A DNA stretch of 33,806 nt from Ignavibacteria bacterium. GTDB taxonomy: Bacteria; Bacteroidota; Ignavibacteria; Kapaibacteriales; UBA2268. The DNA lies in contig JAAYJM010000067.1 in the NCBI GenBank assembly GCA_012522895.1, forward strand, positions 1 to 33,806, written 5' to 3'. Position 1 is the stretch's first letter. Every line of letters starts with the position of its first letter. The position numbers were made by a program, and so were the translations under genes. The notes beneath the pieces are model-generated. The model ran no database searches and was not told the DNA's origin. It saw only the letters and a list, made by a program, of their open reading frames with translations. Shown here piece after piece: positions 1-7,052 of this stretch.

Positions 1-401
1 AAGCGGAGTAGCAAAAGCAAAAAAGCCGCTGCAAGAGTAGTAATCGTTAAAAAATCTGCAACCCCTTTTGAAATAGAAATGCTGAGCAATGAAAAGCCAA
101 TCGAGTTTTCAAATAAAAGATTGTGGTCAATAAGCAAAATCGGAGTAAGCCGCAAGCCAAAGAGAAATACCATTGACAAAGTGTCATAAATTGTCTTTAT
201 CCTAAATGCCCTTATTGGAAGTAAAAATCCAAGGGTCAACTTCCACATATAGTTTTTTGGAATTGCCTTGTCTTTTGCCTTTGATTTTGCCTCCAAGCCG
301 CTTAAAATCGTAAGAACAAAAAGCCGCACCAAACCAAGTGTCATTATAGCAAAAGAAAAACGAAAGAGCGGTCCTTTTGCAAAATTTAATAATGTTTCCA
401 T
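1..401 (-). CDS. Membrane cytochrome b-like protein (nitrate reductase gamma/DsrM-like), partial
   Basis: An open frame starts at the ATG at 401 and runs off the left edge without a stop; about 133 residues are visible. It begins METLLNFAKGPLFRFSF and is strongly hydrophobic, with a first membrane segment at about residues 12-32, a basic loop, and further segments from about residue 65 on. The pattern of a Trp-Lys-Leu/Leu-Pro segment, a membrane span ending in LLIDHN, then an Ile-Gly and a VADFLT motif resembles the gamma-subunit family of respiratory nitrate reductase and DsrM/HmcE-type quinone-interacting cytochromes b. These carry electrons between the membrane quinone pool and a redox partner. 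The His in IDHN is kept, but the position where the family usually has FHxG reads FLFGL, so one haem ligand may be missing. No Shine-Dalgarno sequence is visible. The family assignment is an inference from a partial sequence. Confidence 0.6.
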   Translation of the reverse strand, partial: METLLNFAKGPLFRFSFAIMTLGLVRLFVLTILSGLEAKSKAKDKAIPKNYMWKLTLGFLLPIRAFRIKTIYDTLSMVFLFGLRLTPILLIDHNLLFENSIGFSLLSISISKGVADFLTITTLAAAFLLLLLR

Positions 402-654
402 ATTTTTATATTTCTGTTAAAATCTAATTCCAGTGTTCTTCTTTGTTTCTCAACACTATTCTATAAATATAAGAAGAAGTCTCTTTTAGCTTAAAAAGCG
501 CCAAAGGAGACTCCTTGCTTAATTATTTATGTAAAGCTATGGTTTTTCAAATCAAACAAAACATATTGTCAAGCAAAGACGCTTATCCCCCGCCAGCGGG
601 GGACAAAGCATCTCTTCATCTAAAAATTTGATTGCTTAAATAAGCATTTTTAAC
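402..654. other. Intergenic region with two hairpins
   Basis: No gene is visible here. It holds the upstream region of the membrane protein ending at 401 and the downstream region of the T9SS protein ending at 655. A small inverted repeat TGCTTA/TAAGCA (633-646) lies 9 bases beyond the 655 stop and could be a weak terminator; the run of T that follows it is on the + strand. The GC-rich palindrome at 586-603 is listed separately. Confidence 0.5.
586..603. repeat. GC-rich palindrome, copy 1 (CCCCCGC family)
   Basis: The sequence TCCCCCGCCAGCGGGGGA is a perfect 8-bp inverted repeat with a 2-base loop. It stands out from the AT-rich surroundings. A second full copy lies at 13174-13189 and a half copy at about 4936-4948, so it is a dispersed intergenic repeat. 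Confidence 0.8.
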
Positions 655-2745
655 TTATTCAACAATAAAAGATTTAACTTTAAATGAGTTGTTTCCGCTA
701 ATTCTTATTGAATACATACCTTTTGCAAAGCTATCTATGTTAATTCTTTCAAGCTTACTATTAAGACTTGTCTCTAAAACCTTCACTCCCATTAGATTAT
801 AAATTGAAAGCTGCTTCCCTTCTGCATTTTTTATTACAATGTAATCTTTTGCTGGAATGGGATAAATGCTAAATTCGGTCTCTAATGCATCGTCAACAGA
901 TGAGGCAATGTCTAAATCTATTTCATTTGCATTTAAAACATAATGCTCAGTAGGATTGCCGGTATAAAGAGAGACGAAGGCAACCAAAGTTAAGCTGTCT
1001 GGATCCCAAGCGTCATCTAAAAAAAAGTCGAAGTTTGCAGCGTATTCAGTCTTTACTGCTGGATTGTTCGGTATGATATTTGGATTACCCCAAACATCTG
1101 TTACTACTTTTCTAATTACGTGCCTATGCTCATAGCCAACGATAGGATTGCCTTTTCCATACATTGGATGCCCTGCAGTTGTGTTATAGTAGTTCCCTTG
1201 GTCATATCCATTCCCTTGCCCCACAACAGTTTTTTCTATCACAAATAAATTCACTCTAAAATCAGCTGGCTCCACTTCACCTAAAAACTCAACAGATACA
1301 TTAGCAAAAACTTCTTTCTTTTCATTATCGTAATTATTGCTAATAGAAACGCTAAGAGGGCTAAGCTCTTCGAGGCAGCTTAAAAAGTCTTTTTCCCAAG
1401 TGGTTCTTGATAATTTTATTAATCTCCTATCCACAGCAGCAGTAGGAGCGCCAGAGGCATAAGCGCTTGCGTAAGTTTCGCTTTCCGATATTGTCCTTCT
1501 ATCTTTACCAAAGCCAGAATGATGGATAATAGGAACAATGGAGTTTGGATATTTTGCAATAATGTCAGCTAAGACAAGATGGCCATCTGGACAATAGCCG
1601 CACTGAGTAGTTGAAAATTCCTCGAACAGCACTTTCTTTGGAGCTACGTTTTCTAAAACAGTAACAGTAATAGAAATAGTGTCGTTTGCATAATTTATAT
1701 CCTCCCCGTCATTTACATTTGAAACAAATACCTCAACCGTATGAACGCCTGCTGTGGCATTCCATTTCTCGGGGTGAAGGAAGCTGTATTCTCCATTAAC
1801 TGGAATAGAAGCGTTTACTGAACTCGTGTGAATTTCACCACTATCAACTCGCCAAGAAATATCGAAGGAATTAATCGGGGTCTGATATCCAACATTATAA
1901 ATTACGCCTCCTATATTCGTTTCTCCAAATATCATTTTTTCTTTTACGCTAATAGATTGCATTTCGGCATCAGTTTCAACAAAGACGAATTGGCTCATAT
2001 CAATACCAAAAAAGCCATATCCTTGGACGTTACCGGCGATAATGTTTTTCCCTTCGAAAGCAGTTGAATTAAAGCATAAACCTCCGCCAAACTGCCCACC
2101 ATCAATAATTGGAATTTTCCTTTTCGTTATTTGCTTTGTATTTAAGTTAATGCAAAAAAGCTCTAAAATATCAAGTCCATCTGAGGGATTGAGCCAAAGA
2201 TAAGGACCGCCGGGGCTTAGGTTATCGTAAGCACTTCCCAAAGATCCGTGAAAATCTTTGTTATTTGAAAAGCTCATATTATCGAGTTCAACGCCATTCC
2301 TGCTAACCAAGCTAAAACCATAGTTATCCCAGTTACCTACCCAAAAGGCGCCATTGCCATTATCCGCTTCTGGAACATAGGAAATATTTCTAACGGTTTG
2401 ATTGGGAGATGCTATTGTGCCTACCAATGTTTTATTTTCAAAATCCAATATATAAATTACATTTGTCGAACCGGTTCCACTATAAAAATATTGTCCATCG
2501 TAAGCCAGATCCATAAGATTGTTTATACCCTCAATAGAGAAGGTTTCAACTGTGTTTCCGTTTTTATCCATTTTCCTAATTGTTGGTCCATTCCACATAC
2601 AGGTATAAAAAAACTCCCCGTCTGATTCGATACCAACGTTTGAGGAAATATCTGCTGGCTTCCACCAAAAATCAAATTCAGTAGAGCGGCTTTCTGTGCT
2701 TAAAAAAACCACAGCAATTATAGTGATAAGTAAAAACTTTTTCAT
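655..2745 (-). CDS. Secreted Omp28/thioredoxin-like protein with T9SS sorting domain
   Basis: This 696-aa exported protein starts with a signal peptide (MKKFLLITIIAVVFLS, cleavage near residue 22). Residues about 25-270 have repeated short segments with DGxxFY-type motifs, as in a beta-propeller. About 275-365 looks like an Ig/CARDB-type beta domain. From about 370 there is VLFEEFSTTQCGYCPDG, the Cys-x-x-Cys region of Omp28-related, thioredoxin-fold outer membrane proteins, followed by an Omp28-type beta-rich region to about 615. The last 70 residues (FSIYPIPAKDYIVI, IYNLMGVKV, KGMYSIRI) form a typical type A T9SS sorting domain, which directs export across the outer membrane and attachment to the cell surface. 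The gene stands alone, with 253 and 426 bases of flanking non-coding DNA. Its substrate is unknown; the CGYC motif suggests a thiol-disulfide role, but Omp28 homologues are poorly characterised. Confidence 0.85.
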   Translation of the reverse strand: MKKFLLITIIAVVFLSTESRSTEFDFWWKPADISSNVGIESDGEFFYTCMWNGPTIRKMDKNGNTVETFSIEGINNLMDLAYDGQYFYSGTGSTNVIYILDFENKTLVGTIASPNQTVRNISYVPEADNGNGAFWVGNWDNYGFSLVSRNGVELDNMSFSNNKDFHGSLGSAYDNLSPGGPYLWLNPSDGLDILELFCINLNTKQITKRKIPIIDGGQFGGGLCFNSTAFEGKNIIAGNVQGYGFFGIDMSQFVFVETDAEMQSISVKEKMIFGETNIGGVIYNVGYQTPINSFDISWRVDSGEIHTSSVNASIPVNGEYSFLHPEKWNATAGVHTVEVFVSNVNDGEDINYANDTISITVTVLENVAPKKVLFEEFSTTQCGYCPDGHLVLADIIAKYPNSIVPIIHHSGFGKDRRTISESETYASAYASGAPTAAVDRRLIKLSRTTWEKDFLSCLEELSPLSVSISNNYDNEKKEVFANVSVEFLGEVEPADFRVNLFVIEKTVVGQGNGYDQGNYYNTTAGHPMYGKGNPIVGYEHRHVIRKVVTDVWGNPNIIPNNPAVKTEYAANFDFFLDDAWDPDSLTLVAFVSLYTGNPTEHYVLNANEIDLDIASSVDDALETEFSIYPIPAKDYIVIKNAEGKQLSIYNLMGVKVLETSLNSKLERINIDSFAKGMYSIRISGNNSFKVKSFIVE

Positions 2746-3171
2746 AAAACCCTTAAAAATATTAAAAAAATTGTATTTATTCTATATAAATCATATTTAG
2801 AATATTCGCTTAAAAACTAAAAATAGAATAAAAAAAGCAGCAACTCTAATAATGAATAGCTCCTGCGCCAAGCTCACTTTTCATTAAAATTATTAAAAAA
2901 CTTCAAAAAAGAAGTATTTTTTTGCAAATTTAATAAAATTGATGAATTTTCAAAAGAGAAAAATGAAAAAAAATGAAATGCTTTGTTTTTTAATAAATTA
3001 CCTTAGTCATACGCCGTTTTAAATATTTGAATTAGTAAATATTATATTGCTTTTTATGTCAATTTTTCTTACTTTTGTTTTCTTAGTTTTTTCTTTTATT
3101 ATTTTAAAATATATTATATTTATATAATGACTATATAATGACGAAAAACTAAATATTTCAAAGGAGTTTAC
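2746..3171. other. AT-rich divergent intergenic region
   Basis: These 426 bases contain no convincing gene. They separate the divergent T9SS protein (-) and the DUF4234 protein (+), so they must hold both promoters. The DNA is very AT-rich with several poly-T and poly-A runs. The only distinct structure is the tandem repeat at 3121-3142. Confidence 0.5.
3121..3142 (+). promoter_or_regulatory. Tandem 11-bp repeat with TATAAT boxes, probable promoter
   Basis: TATATAATGAC occurs twice back to back. Each copy contains a TATAAT hexamer, 30-50 bases upstream of the GTG start at 3172. A duplicated -10 element is the simplest reading. No clear -35 partner was seen, so this is inference from composition and position. 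Confidence 0.4.
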
Positions 3172-3483
3172 GTGGGAATCAAATACAGAGAGATAGTAGA
3201 AGTTTATCTTTTGTTGTTTGCAACTTTAGGCTTTTATTCGATCTATTGGCTTGTTCAAACAAAAGATGAAATTAATCAGTTTGGAGCTAATATTCCAACT
3301 GCTTGGCTTCTTATCGTTCCAATAGCTAATTTATATTGGTTTTATCGTTATGCAGAGGGATTCTCAGTCTATATAAAGCGCGACGAGAATGCAATCCTTT
3401 GGTTTCTTCTTTTCTGGTTTGCTGGAATTATTATGCCAGCTATTGTTCAAAAAGAATTAAATGAATATGCAATTTATCAATAA
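3172..3483 (+). CDS. Small DUF4234-type membrane protein
   Basis: This 103-aa integral membrane protein starts with GTG at 3172, well placed behind the ribosome site AAAGGAG. There are three hydrophobic segments, at about residues 9-27 ([17 protein letters not shown]), 43-60 ([17 protein letters not shown]) and 77-95. The FYSIYWLV segment followed by a polar loop with Lys-Asp-Glu-Ile-Asn, and then a [11 protein letters not shown] segment, is characteristic of DUF4234 proteins, whose function is unknown. It lies 23 bases upstream of gcvPA on the same strand and is probably cotranscribed with it. There is no obvious functional link to glycine cleavage. Confidence 0.75.
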   Translation: MGIKYREIVEVYLLLFATLGFYSIYWLVQTKDEINQFGANIPTAWLLIVPIANLYWFYRYAEGFSVYIKRDENAILWFLLFWFAGIIMPAIVQKELNEYAIYQ

Positions 3484-3506
3484 ATTTTTTTACGAAAGGT
3501 TTTAAA

Positions 3507-4847
3507 ATGCCATTTATCTCAAATACATCTGAAGACAGAGCTGAAATGCTTAAGGAAATTGGAGTTAGCTCATTCGAGGAATTAATTCAATCAATACCTG
3601 AGGAAGTTCGCTTAAAAGGCTTGTTAAATTTACCAGAGGCAATGTCCGAATATGATGTTGTAAAAGAACTTACAAATTATGCGAAAAAGAATAAAAGCGC
3701 CGATACTTATACCTGCTTCCTTGGCGGCGGGGTTTATGACCATTTTATACCTTCAATAGTCGGCTCTGTTTTGGAAAAGCCAGAGTTTAAAACAGCTTAC
3801 ACCCCTTACCAAGCCGAGGTGTCCCAAGGCACTTTGCAAGCAATGTATGAATATCAATCTATGATTTGCCAGCTAAGCGGAATGGACGTTTCAAATGCTT
3901 CAATGTATGACGGAGCGAGCTCACTTGCCGAGGCTTGCTTGCTTGCCAATGCACAAAACCGCAGAACTGAATTTATTTTCGCCGGCTCCATAAATCCAAA
4001 TTATCTTAACGTAATCGAAACAGTTTGCCAAGGCAAAGATTTTACTTTCAAATCCTTTGTGGCAGAAGATGGCACTTGCGACCTCGCCGGGCTTAGCGCT
4101 GCAGTTACAGAAACAACATCAGCAGTAATCGTTCAGCAGCCAAACGTATATGGAAATTTAGAAGATGTCTACGAAATTGAAAAAATTGCTCATTCAAAAA
4201 AAGCATTATTCGTTGTTGCTGCAGCTCCAATTTCACTTGGAATTTTAGAGGCGCCTGGAAAATATAACGCAGATATTCTTGTCGCAGAAGGGCAATCGCT
4301 TGGTTTAAATATGAATTATGGAGGTCCCTATCTCGGTGTGTTTGCAATTAAAAATGATTTAGTTCGCAAAATGCCCGGAAGAGTTGCAGGTGTTACTCAA
4401 GATTTAGATGGAAAAAGAGGCTTCGTGCTTACGCTTCAAACAAGGGAGCAACAAATTAAACGAGAAAAAGCAACGTCCAATATTTGCTCAAATCAAGGAC
4501 TGATGATGCTTGCCTCAGCTGTATATATGACCGCAATGGGCAAGCAAGGCATTAAAGAAGTGGCAGAGCGCTGCTTTGAAGCTGCTCATTACCTTGCCGA
4601 CCAAATTAAAAAAATCAAAGGGTTCTCATTATTAAACGACAAACCTTTCTTTATGGAATTTTTGGTGAAAACACCTGTTCCAGCTGCGAAAATTATTGAG
4701 GAAGCTGAAAAAGAAGGGATTCTCGCCGGAATTGATACTTCCCGTTTCGCGGAATGCAAAGAAGGTCTCTTAATTGCAGTTACAGAAAAACGCACTAAAG
4801 AAGAAATAGATAAATTGATTGATGTGTTAAAAACGTTTGCATCGTAG
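3507..4847 (+). CDS. gcvPA: Glycine dehydrogenase (decarboxylating) subunit 1
   Basis: This is the 446-aa N-terminal subunit of the split P-protein of the glycine cleavage system. That system decarboxylates glycine and passes the aminomethyl group to lipoylated GcvH in the cytoplasm. Family landmarks include FLGGGVYDHFIPSIV (about residue 72), TAYTPYQAEVSQGTLQAMYE, SMYDGASSLAEA, GQSLGLNMNYGGPYLG and TREQQIKREKATSNICSNQ. Length fits the usual 440-450 aa. The PLP-binding lysine sits on subunit 2, so GcvPA alone is not active; gcvPB, gcvT and gcvH are not in this window. The ribosome site GAAAGG lies about 8 bases before the ATG. Downstream, after a repeat array, comes folD, which uses the methylene-THF produced by glycine cleavage. 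Confidence 0.96.
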   Translation: MPFISNTSEDRAEMLKEIGVSSFEELIQSIPEEVRLKGLLNLPEAMSEYDVVKELTNYAKKNKSADTYTCFLGGGVYDHFIPSIVGSVLEKPEFKTAYTPYQAEVSQGTLQAMYEYQSMICQLSGMDVSNASMYDGASSLAEACLLANAQNRRTEFIFAGSINPNYLNVIETVCQGKDFTFKSFVAEDGTCDLAGLSAAVTETTSAVIVQQPNVYGNLEDVYEIEKIAHSKKALFVVAAAPISLGILEAPGKYNADILVAEGQSLGLNMNYGGPYLGVFAIKNDLVRKMPGRVAGVTQDLDGKRGFVLTLQTREQQIKREKATSNICSNQGLMMLASAVYMTAMGKQGIKEVAERCFEAAHYLADQIKKIKGFSLLNDKPFFMEFLVKTPVPAAKIIEEAEKEGILAGIDTSRFAECKEGLLIAVTEKRTKEEIDKLIDVLKTFAS

Positions 4848-4891
4848 ATTGGGAAGCGGGAATCAGGAAGCGGGAAATAGCAGAAATTAAA

Positions 4892-5237
4892 AATCCCCCC
4901 AACCCCCTTTTTCAAAGGGGGAGATAGAATGGCAAACGCCAGCGGGGGAAAAAAATGTCATTCTGAACCTAGTGAAGAATCCAGAAAATCCACCCAGCCC
5001 CCTTTTTCAAAGGGGGAGATAGAAGGGCAGCGTCATTCTGAACGCAGTGAAGAATCCAGAAAATCCCCCCAGCCCCCTTTTTCAAAGGGGGAGATAGAAG
5101 GGCAGCGTCATTCTGAACGTAGTGAAGAATCCAGAAAATCCACCTGCAACCTTTGAAAAAGGGGGAGATAGAAGGGCAGCGTCATTCTGAACGTAGTGAA
5201 GAATCCAGAAAATCCACCTGCAACCTTTGAAAAAGGG
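4892..5237 (+). repeat. Tandem array of 75-bp composite palindromic repeats
   Basis: This array fills most of the 431 bases between gcvPA and folD. Units begin GTCATTCTGAACGTAGTGAA at 4957, 5032, 5107 and 5181, giving periods of 75, 75 and 74 bp. A partial unit precedes them from 4892, and the last is cut short. Each unit joins two modules: the GTCATTCTGAAC...GAATCCAGAAAATCC stretch, and the hairpin CCCCCTTT-TTC-AAAGGGGG followed by GAGATAGAAGGGCAGC. In the third and fourth units the left arm of the hairpin has decayed to CTGCAACCTTTGA. A CGCCAGCGGGGG half palindrome (about 4936-4948) sits between the first hairpin and the first full unit. The open frame through the array translates repeat units and is not taken as a gene. 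The same unit recurs at 18261. Confidence 0.9.
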
Positions 5238-5278
5238 GCAAAAGGGAATTTTTATCACAACTTTTATGAAAGGAAAAA

Positions 5279-6163
5279 ATGGCAAAAATATTATATTGCA
5301 AAGAAATTGCTGAAACAATAAAACAAGAAATTAAGCAAAATACTGAAAAACTTATTGCTGAAAAAGGAATTAGACCGGGCTTAGCGATCCTGCTTGTTGG
5401 AAATGACCCAGGCTCAAAGGCTTATGTAAATTCCAAAGAAAGAACTTGCAAAGAGCTTGGCTTTCATTCACTTATTAGAAGGGAAGAAGAAAATTTTTCC
5501 GAAGAAGAAGTAATAAAACTTGTTAAAACCTGGAACGAAGATGACTCCATACACGGAATACTTGTTCAGCTCCCGCTTCCAAAGCATATTAACGAACGAA
5601 AAGTAATAGAGACTATACTTCCTCGAAAAGACGTTGACGGCTTCCATCCAGAAAATGTTGGACGTTTAGTGATTGGATTGGATAGCTTTGTTCCTTGCAC
5701 CCCAGCTGGAATTATTGAGCTTATTCGAAGAGAAAAAATTGAGACAAAAGGAAAACACGTTGTGGTGGCTGGTCGTAGTAATATTGTCGGCAAGCCCATA
5801 GCAAATTTACTTTTGCAAAAAAAAGAAAATGCAAATGCGATTGTTACAATTTGCCATACTGCTGCAAAGGATTTAAAACAATATACGCGTCAAGCAGATA
5901 TACTGATTGCTGCAATGGGGGCGCCTGAGCTTATTGATTCCGACTATTTAAAAGATGACGTGGTCATTATTGACGTTGGTTACAATCGCGTTGAAGACAA
6001 AAAAGAAGCGAAGGGCTATAGAATTGCTGGCGATGTGCATTTCGAAGATGCAAAAGCAAAAGCAGCTGCCATCACGCCCGTTCCAGGCGGAGTCGGACTT
6101 ATGACTATTGCTATGCTTATGTTGAACACTTTAAAAGCTGCAGCTGGTGAAATCCAATTTTAA
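5279..6163 (+). CDS. folD: Methylenetetrahydrofolate dehydrogenase / cyclohydrolase
   Basis: This 294-aa bifunctional cytoplasmic enzyme oxidises 5,10-methylene-THF to methenyl-THF with NAD(P)+ and hydrolyses that to 10-formyl-THF, for purine and formyl-Met synthesis. Visible motifs are YVNSKERTCKELG with the catalytic lysine (about residue 55), GILVQLPLPKHI, DVDGFHPENVGRL, CTPAGIIELI, the dinucleotide-binding VAGRSNIVGKPIANLL (about 165-180) and the C-terminal ITPVPGGVGLMTIAML. Length is normal. The ATG at 5279 follows the ribosome site GAAAGGA. It overlaps the next gene by 17 bases, which suggests translational coupling. With gcvPA upstream it forms a one-carbon metabolism pair, although a repeat array separates them. 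Confidence 0.97.
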   Translation: MAKILYCKEIAETIKQEIKQNTEKLIAEKGIRPGLAILLVGNDPGSKAYVNSKERTCKELGFHSLIRREEENFSEEEVIKLVKTWNEDDSIHGILVQLPLPKHINERKVIETILPRKDVDGFHPENVGRLVIGLDSFVPCTPAGIIELIRREKIETKGKHVVVAGRSNIVGKPIANLLLQKKENANAIVTICHTAAKDLKQYTRQADILIAAMGAPELIDSDYLKDDVVIIDVGYNRVEDKKEAKGYRIAGDVHFEDAKAKAAAITPVPGGVGLMTIAMLMLNTLKAAAGEIQF

Positions 6164-6902
6164 AAGTTTTTCCGAACTTGAACTAATTTTTGAGGACGAA
6201 AGCATTATTGTGCTTAATAAACCAGCTGGACTTTTAAGCATCCCTGAGCGCTTCGACAAGTCAGCAAGTAATTTATTTAGCATTTTAAAAAAGCAATTTG
6301 GAACTATACTGACTGTGCATCGTTTGGATAGGGACACAAGCGGAGTTATCATATTTGCAAAAAATGCTGAGTCACACTCGAATTTGAACACTCAGTTTGA
6401 AAAAAGAGAAGTTAAAAAGATTTATCATTGCCTAATTGCTGGGAGTTTTAATAAAGAAAACCTGCTTGTGGACATCCCTTTAATGCCAGACCCAGCGCGG
6501 AAAGGAGTGATGATTCCATCTGCTCGAGGCAAAGAATCACTTACGGAAATAAAATTATTAGAAAAATTTACGCGGGCGTCCTTAATAGAAGTAAATCTTA
6601 TAACAGGGCGCCAGCATCAGATTAGAGCGCATTGCGCCGCAATAGGTTATCCGCTCTTAGTCGATGGAATATACGGCAGAAGTAAAGATTTTTATCTTTC
6701 TTCAATAAAAAAGCGATACAATTTAAAAAAGGGCGATGAAGAAAAGCCCATCATATCAAGAATCACAATGCACGCAAACTCCATCGAATTCACGCATCCC
6801 GAAACAAAAAATAAAATGAGCTTTCAAGCTGCTTACCCCAAAGACTTTTTAGCACTGCTCCAAGTTTTACGGAAATACGCAAGCATAAGGGATTGGTTTT
6901 AG
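6147..6902 (+). CDS. RluA-family RNA pseudouridine synthase
   Basis: This 251-aa protein starts with GTG at 6147 inside the end of folD. RluA enzymes isomerise specific uridines in rRNA or tRNA to pseudouridine. The catalytic motif is plain: TVHRLDRDTSGVIIFAKN, with the active-site Asp in RLDRDTSG (about residue 61). Also present are IIVLNKPAGLLSIP near the N-terminus, the family's KIYHCLIAG segment and the GRQHQIRAHCAAIGYPL motif at about 152-170. There is no N-terminal S4 domain, so it belongs to the short RluA/RluC-like group. The target uridine cannot be told from sequence. The overlap with folD makes it the last gene of that operon. The region to 7052 holds only a weak GAGTAT/ATACTC hairpin (6937-6959). 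Confidence 0.92.
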   Translation: MKSNFKSFSELELIFEDESIIVLNKPAGLLSIPERFDKSASNLFSILKKQFGTILTVHRLDRDTSGVIIFAKNAESHSNLNTQFEKREVKKIYHCLIAGSFNKENLLVDIPLMPDPARKGVMIPSARGKESLTEIKLLEKFTRASLIEVNLITGRQHQIRAHCAAIGYPLLVDGIYGRSKDFYLSSIKKRYNLKKGDEEKPIISRITMHANSIEFTHPETKNKMSFQAAYPKDFLALLQVLRKYASIRDWF

Positions 6903-7052
6903 CTTTATTTTACGTTAAGCAATTAAAAGAATCACTGAGTATTTTTTGTTTTTATACTCTTGCCGCAAATAAAGATAGCTAAAAACTCATTCCATCGGGC
7001 TAACCGCGATTAATATGTATGACTAATAAATATAATACACTGTTTCAAAATT

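Noticed and set aside
4929-5156. 75-aa open frame inside the repeat array between gcvPA and folD
   Set aside because: It only translates the 75-bp DNA repeats (SERSEES and PPFSKGE segments repeat with the DNA period); there is no ribosome site or conserved domain.
4957-5237. Regularly spaced repeats as a CRISPR array
   Set aside because: Units are contiguous 75-bp tandem copies without unique spacers, and no cas genes are present.
5082-5318. 78-aa frame on the - strand over the same repeats
   Set aside because: It is repeat sequence read in reverse and extends into the folD start.
6962-7020. Possible tRNA or structured RNA between the pseudouridine synthase and the YeeE-rhodanese gene
   Set aside because: No cloverleaf, T-loop GTTCRA or acceptor stem could be formed; only weak hairpins are present.
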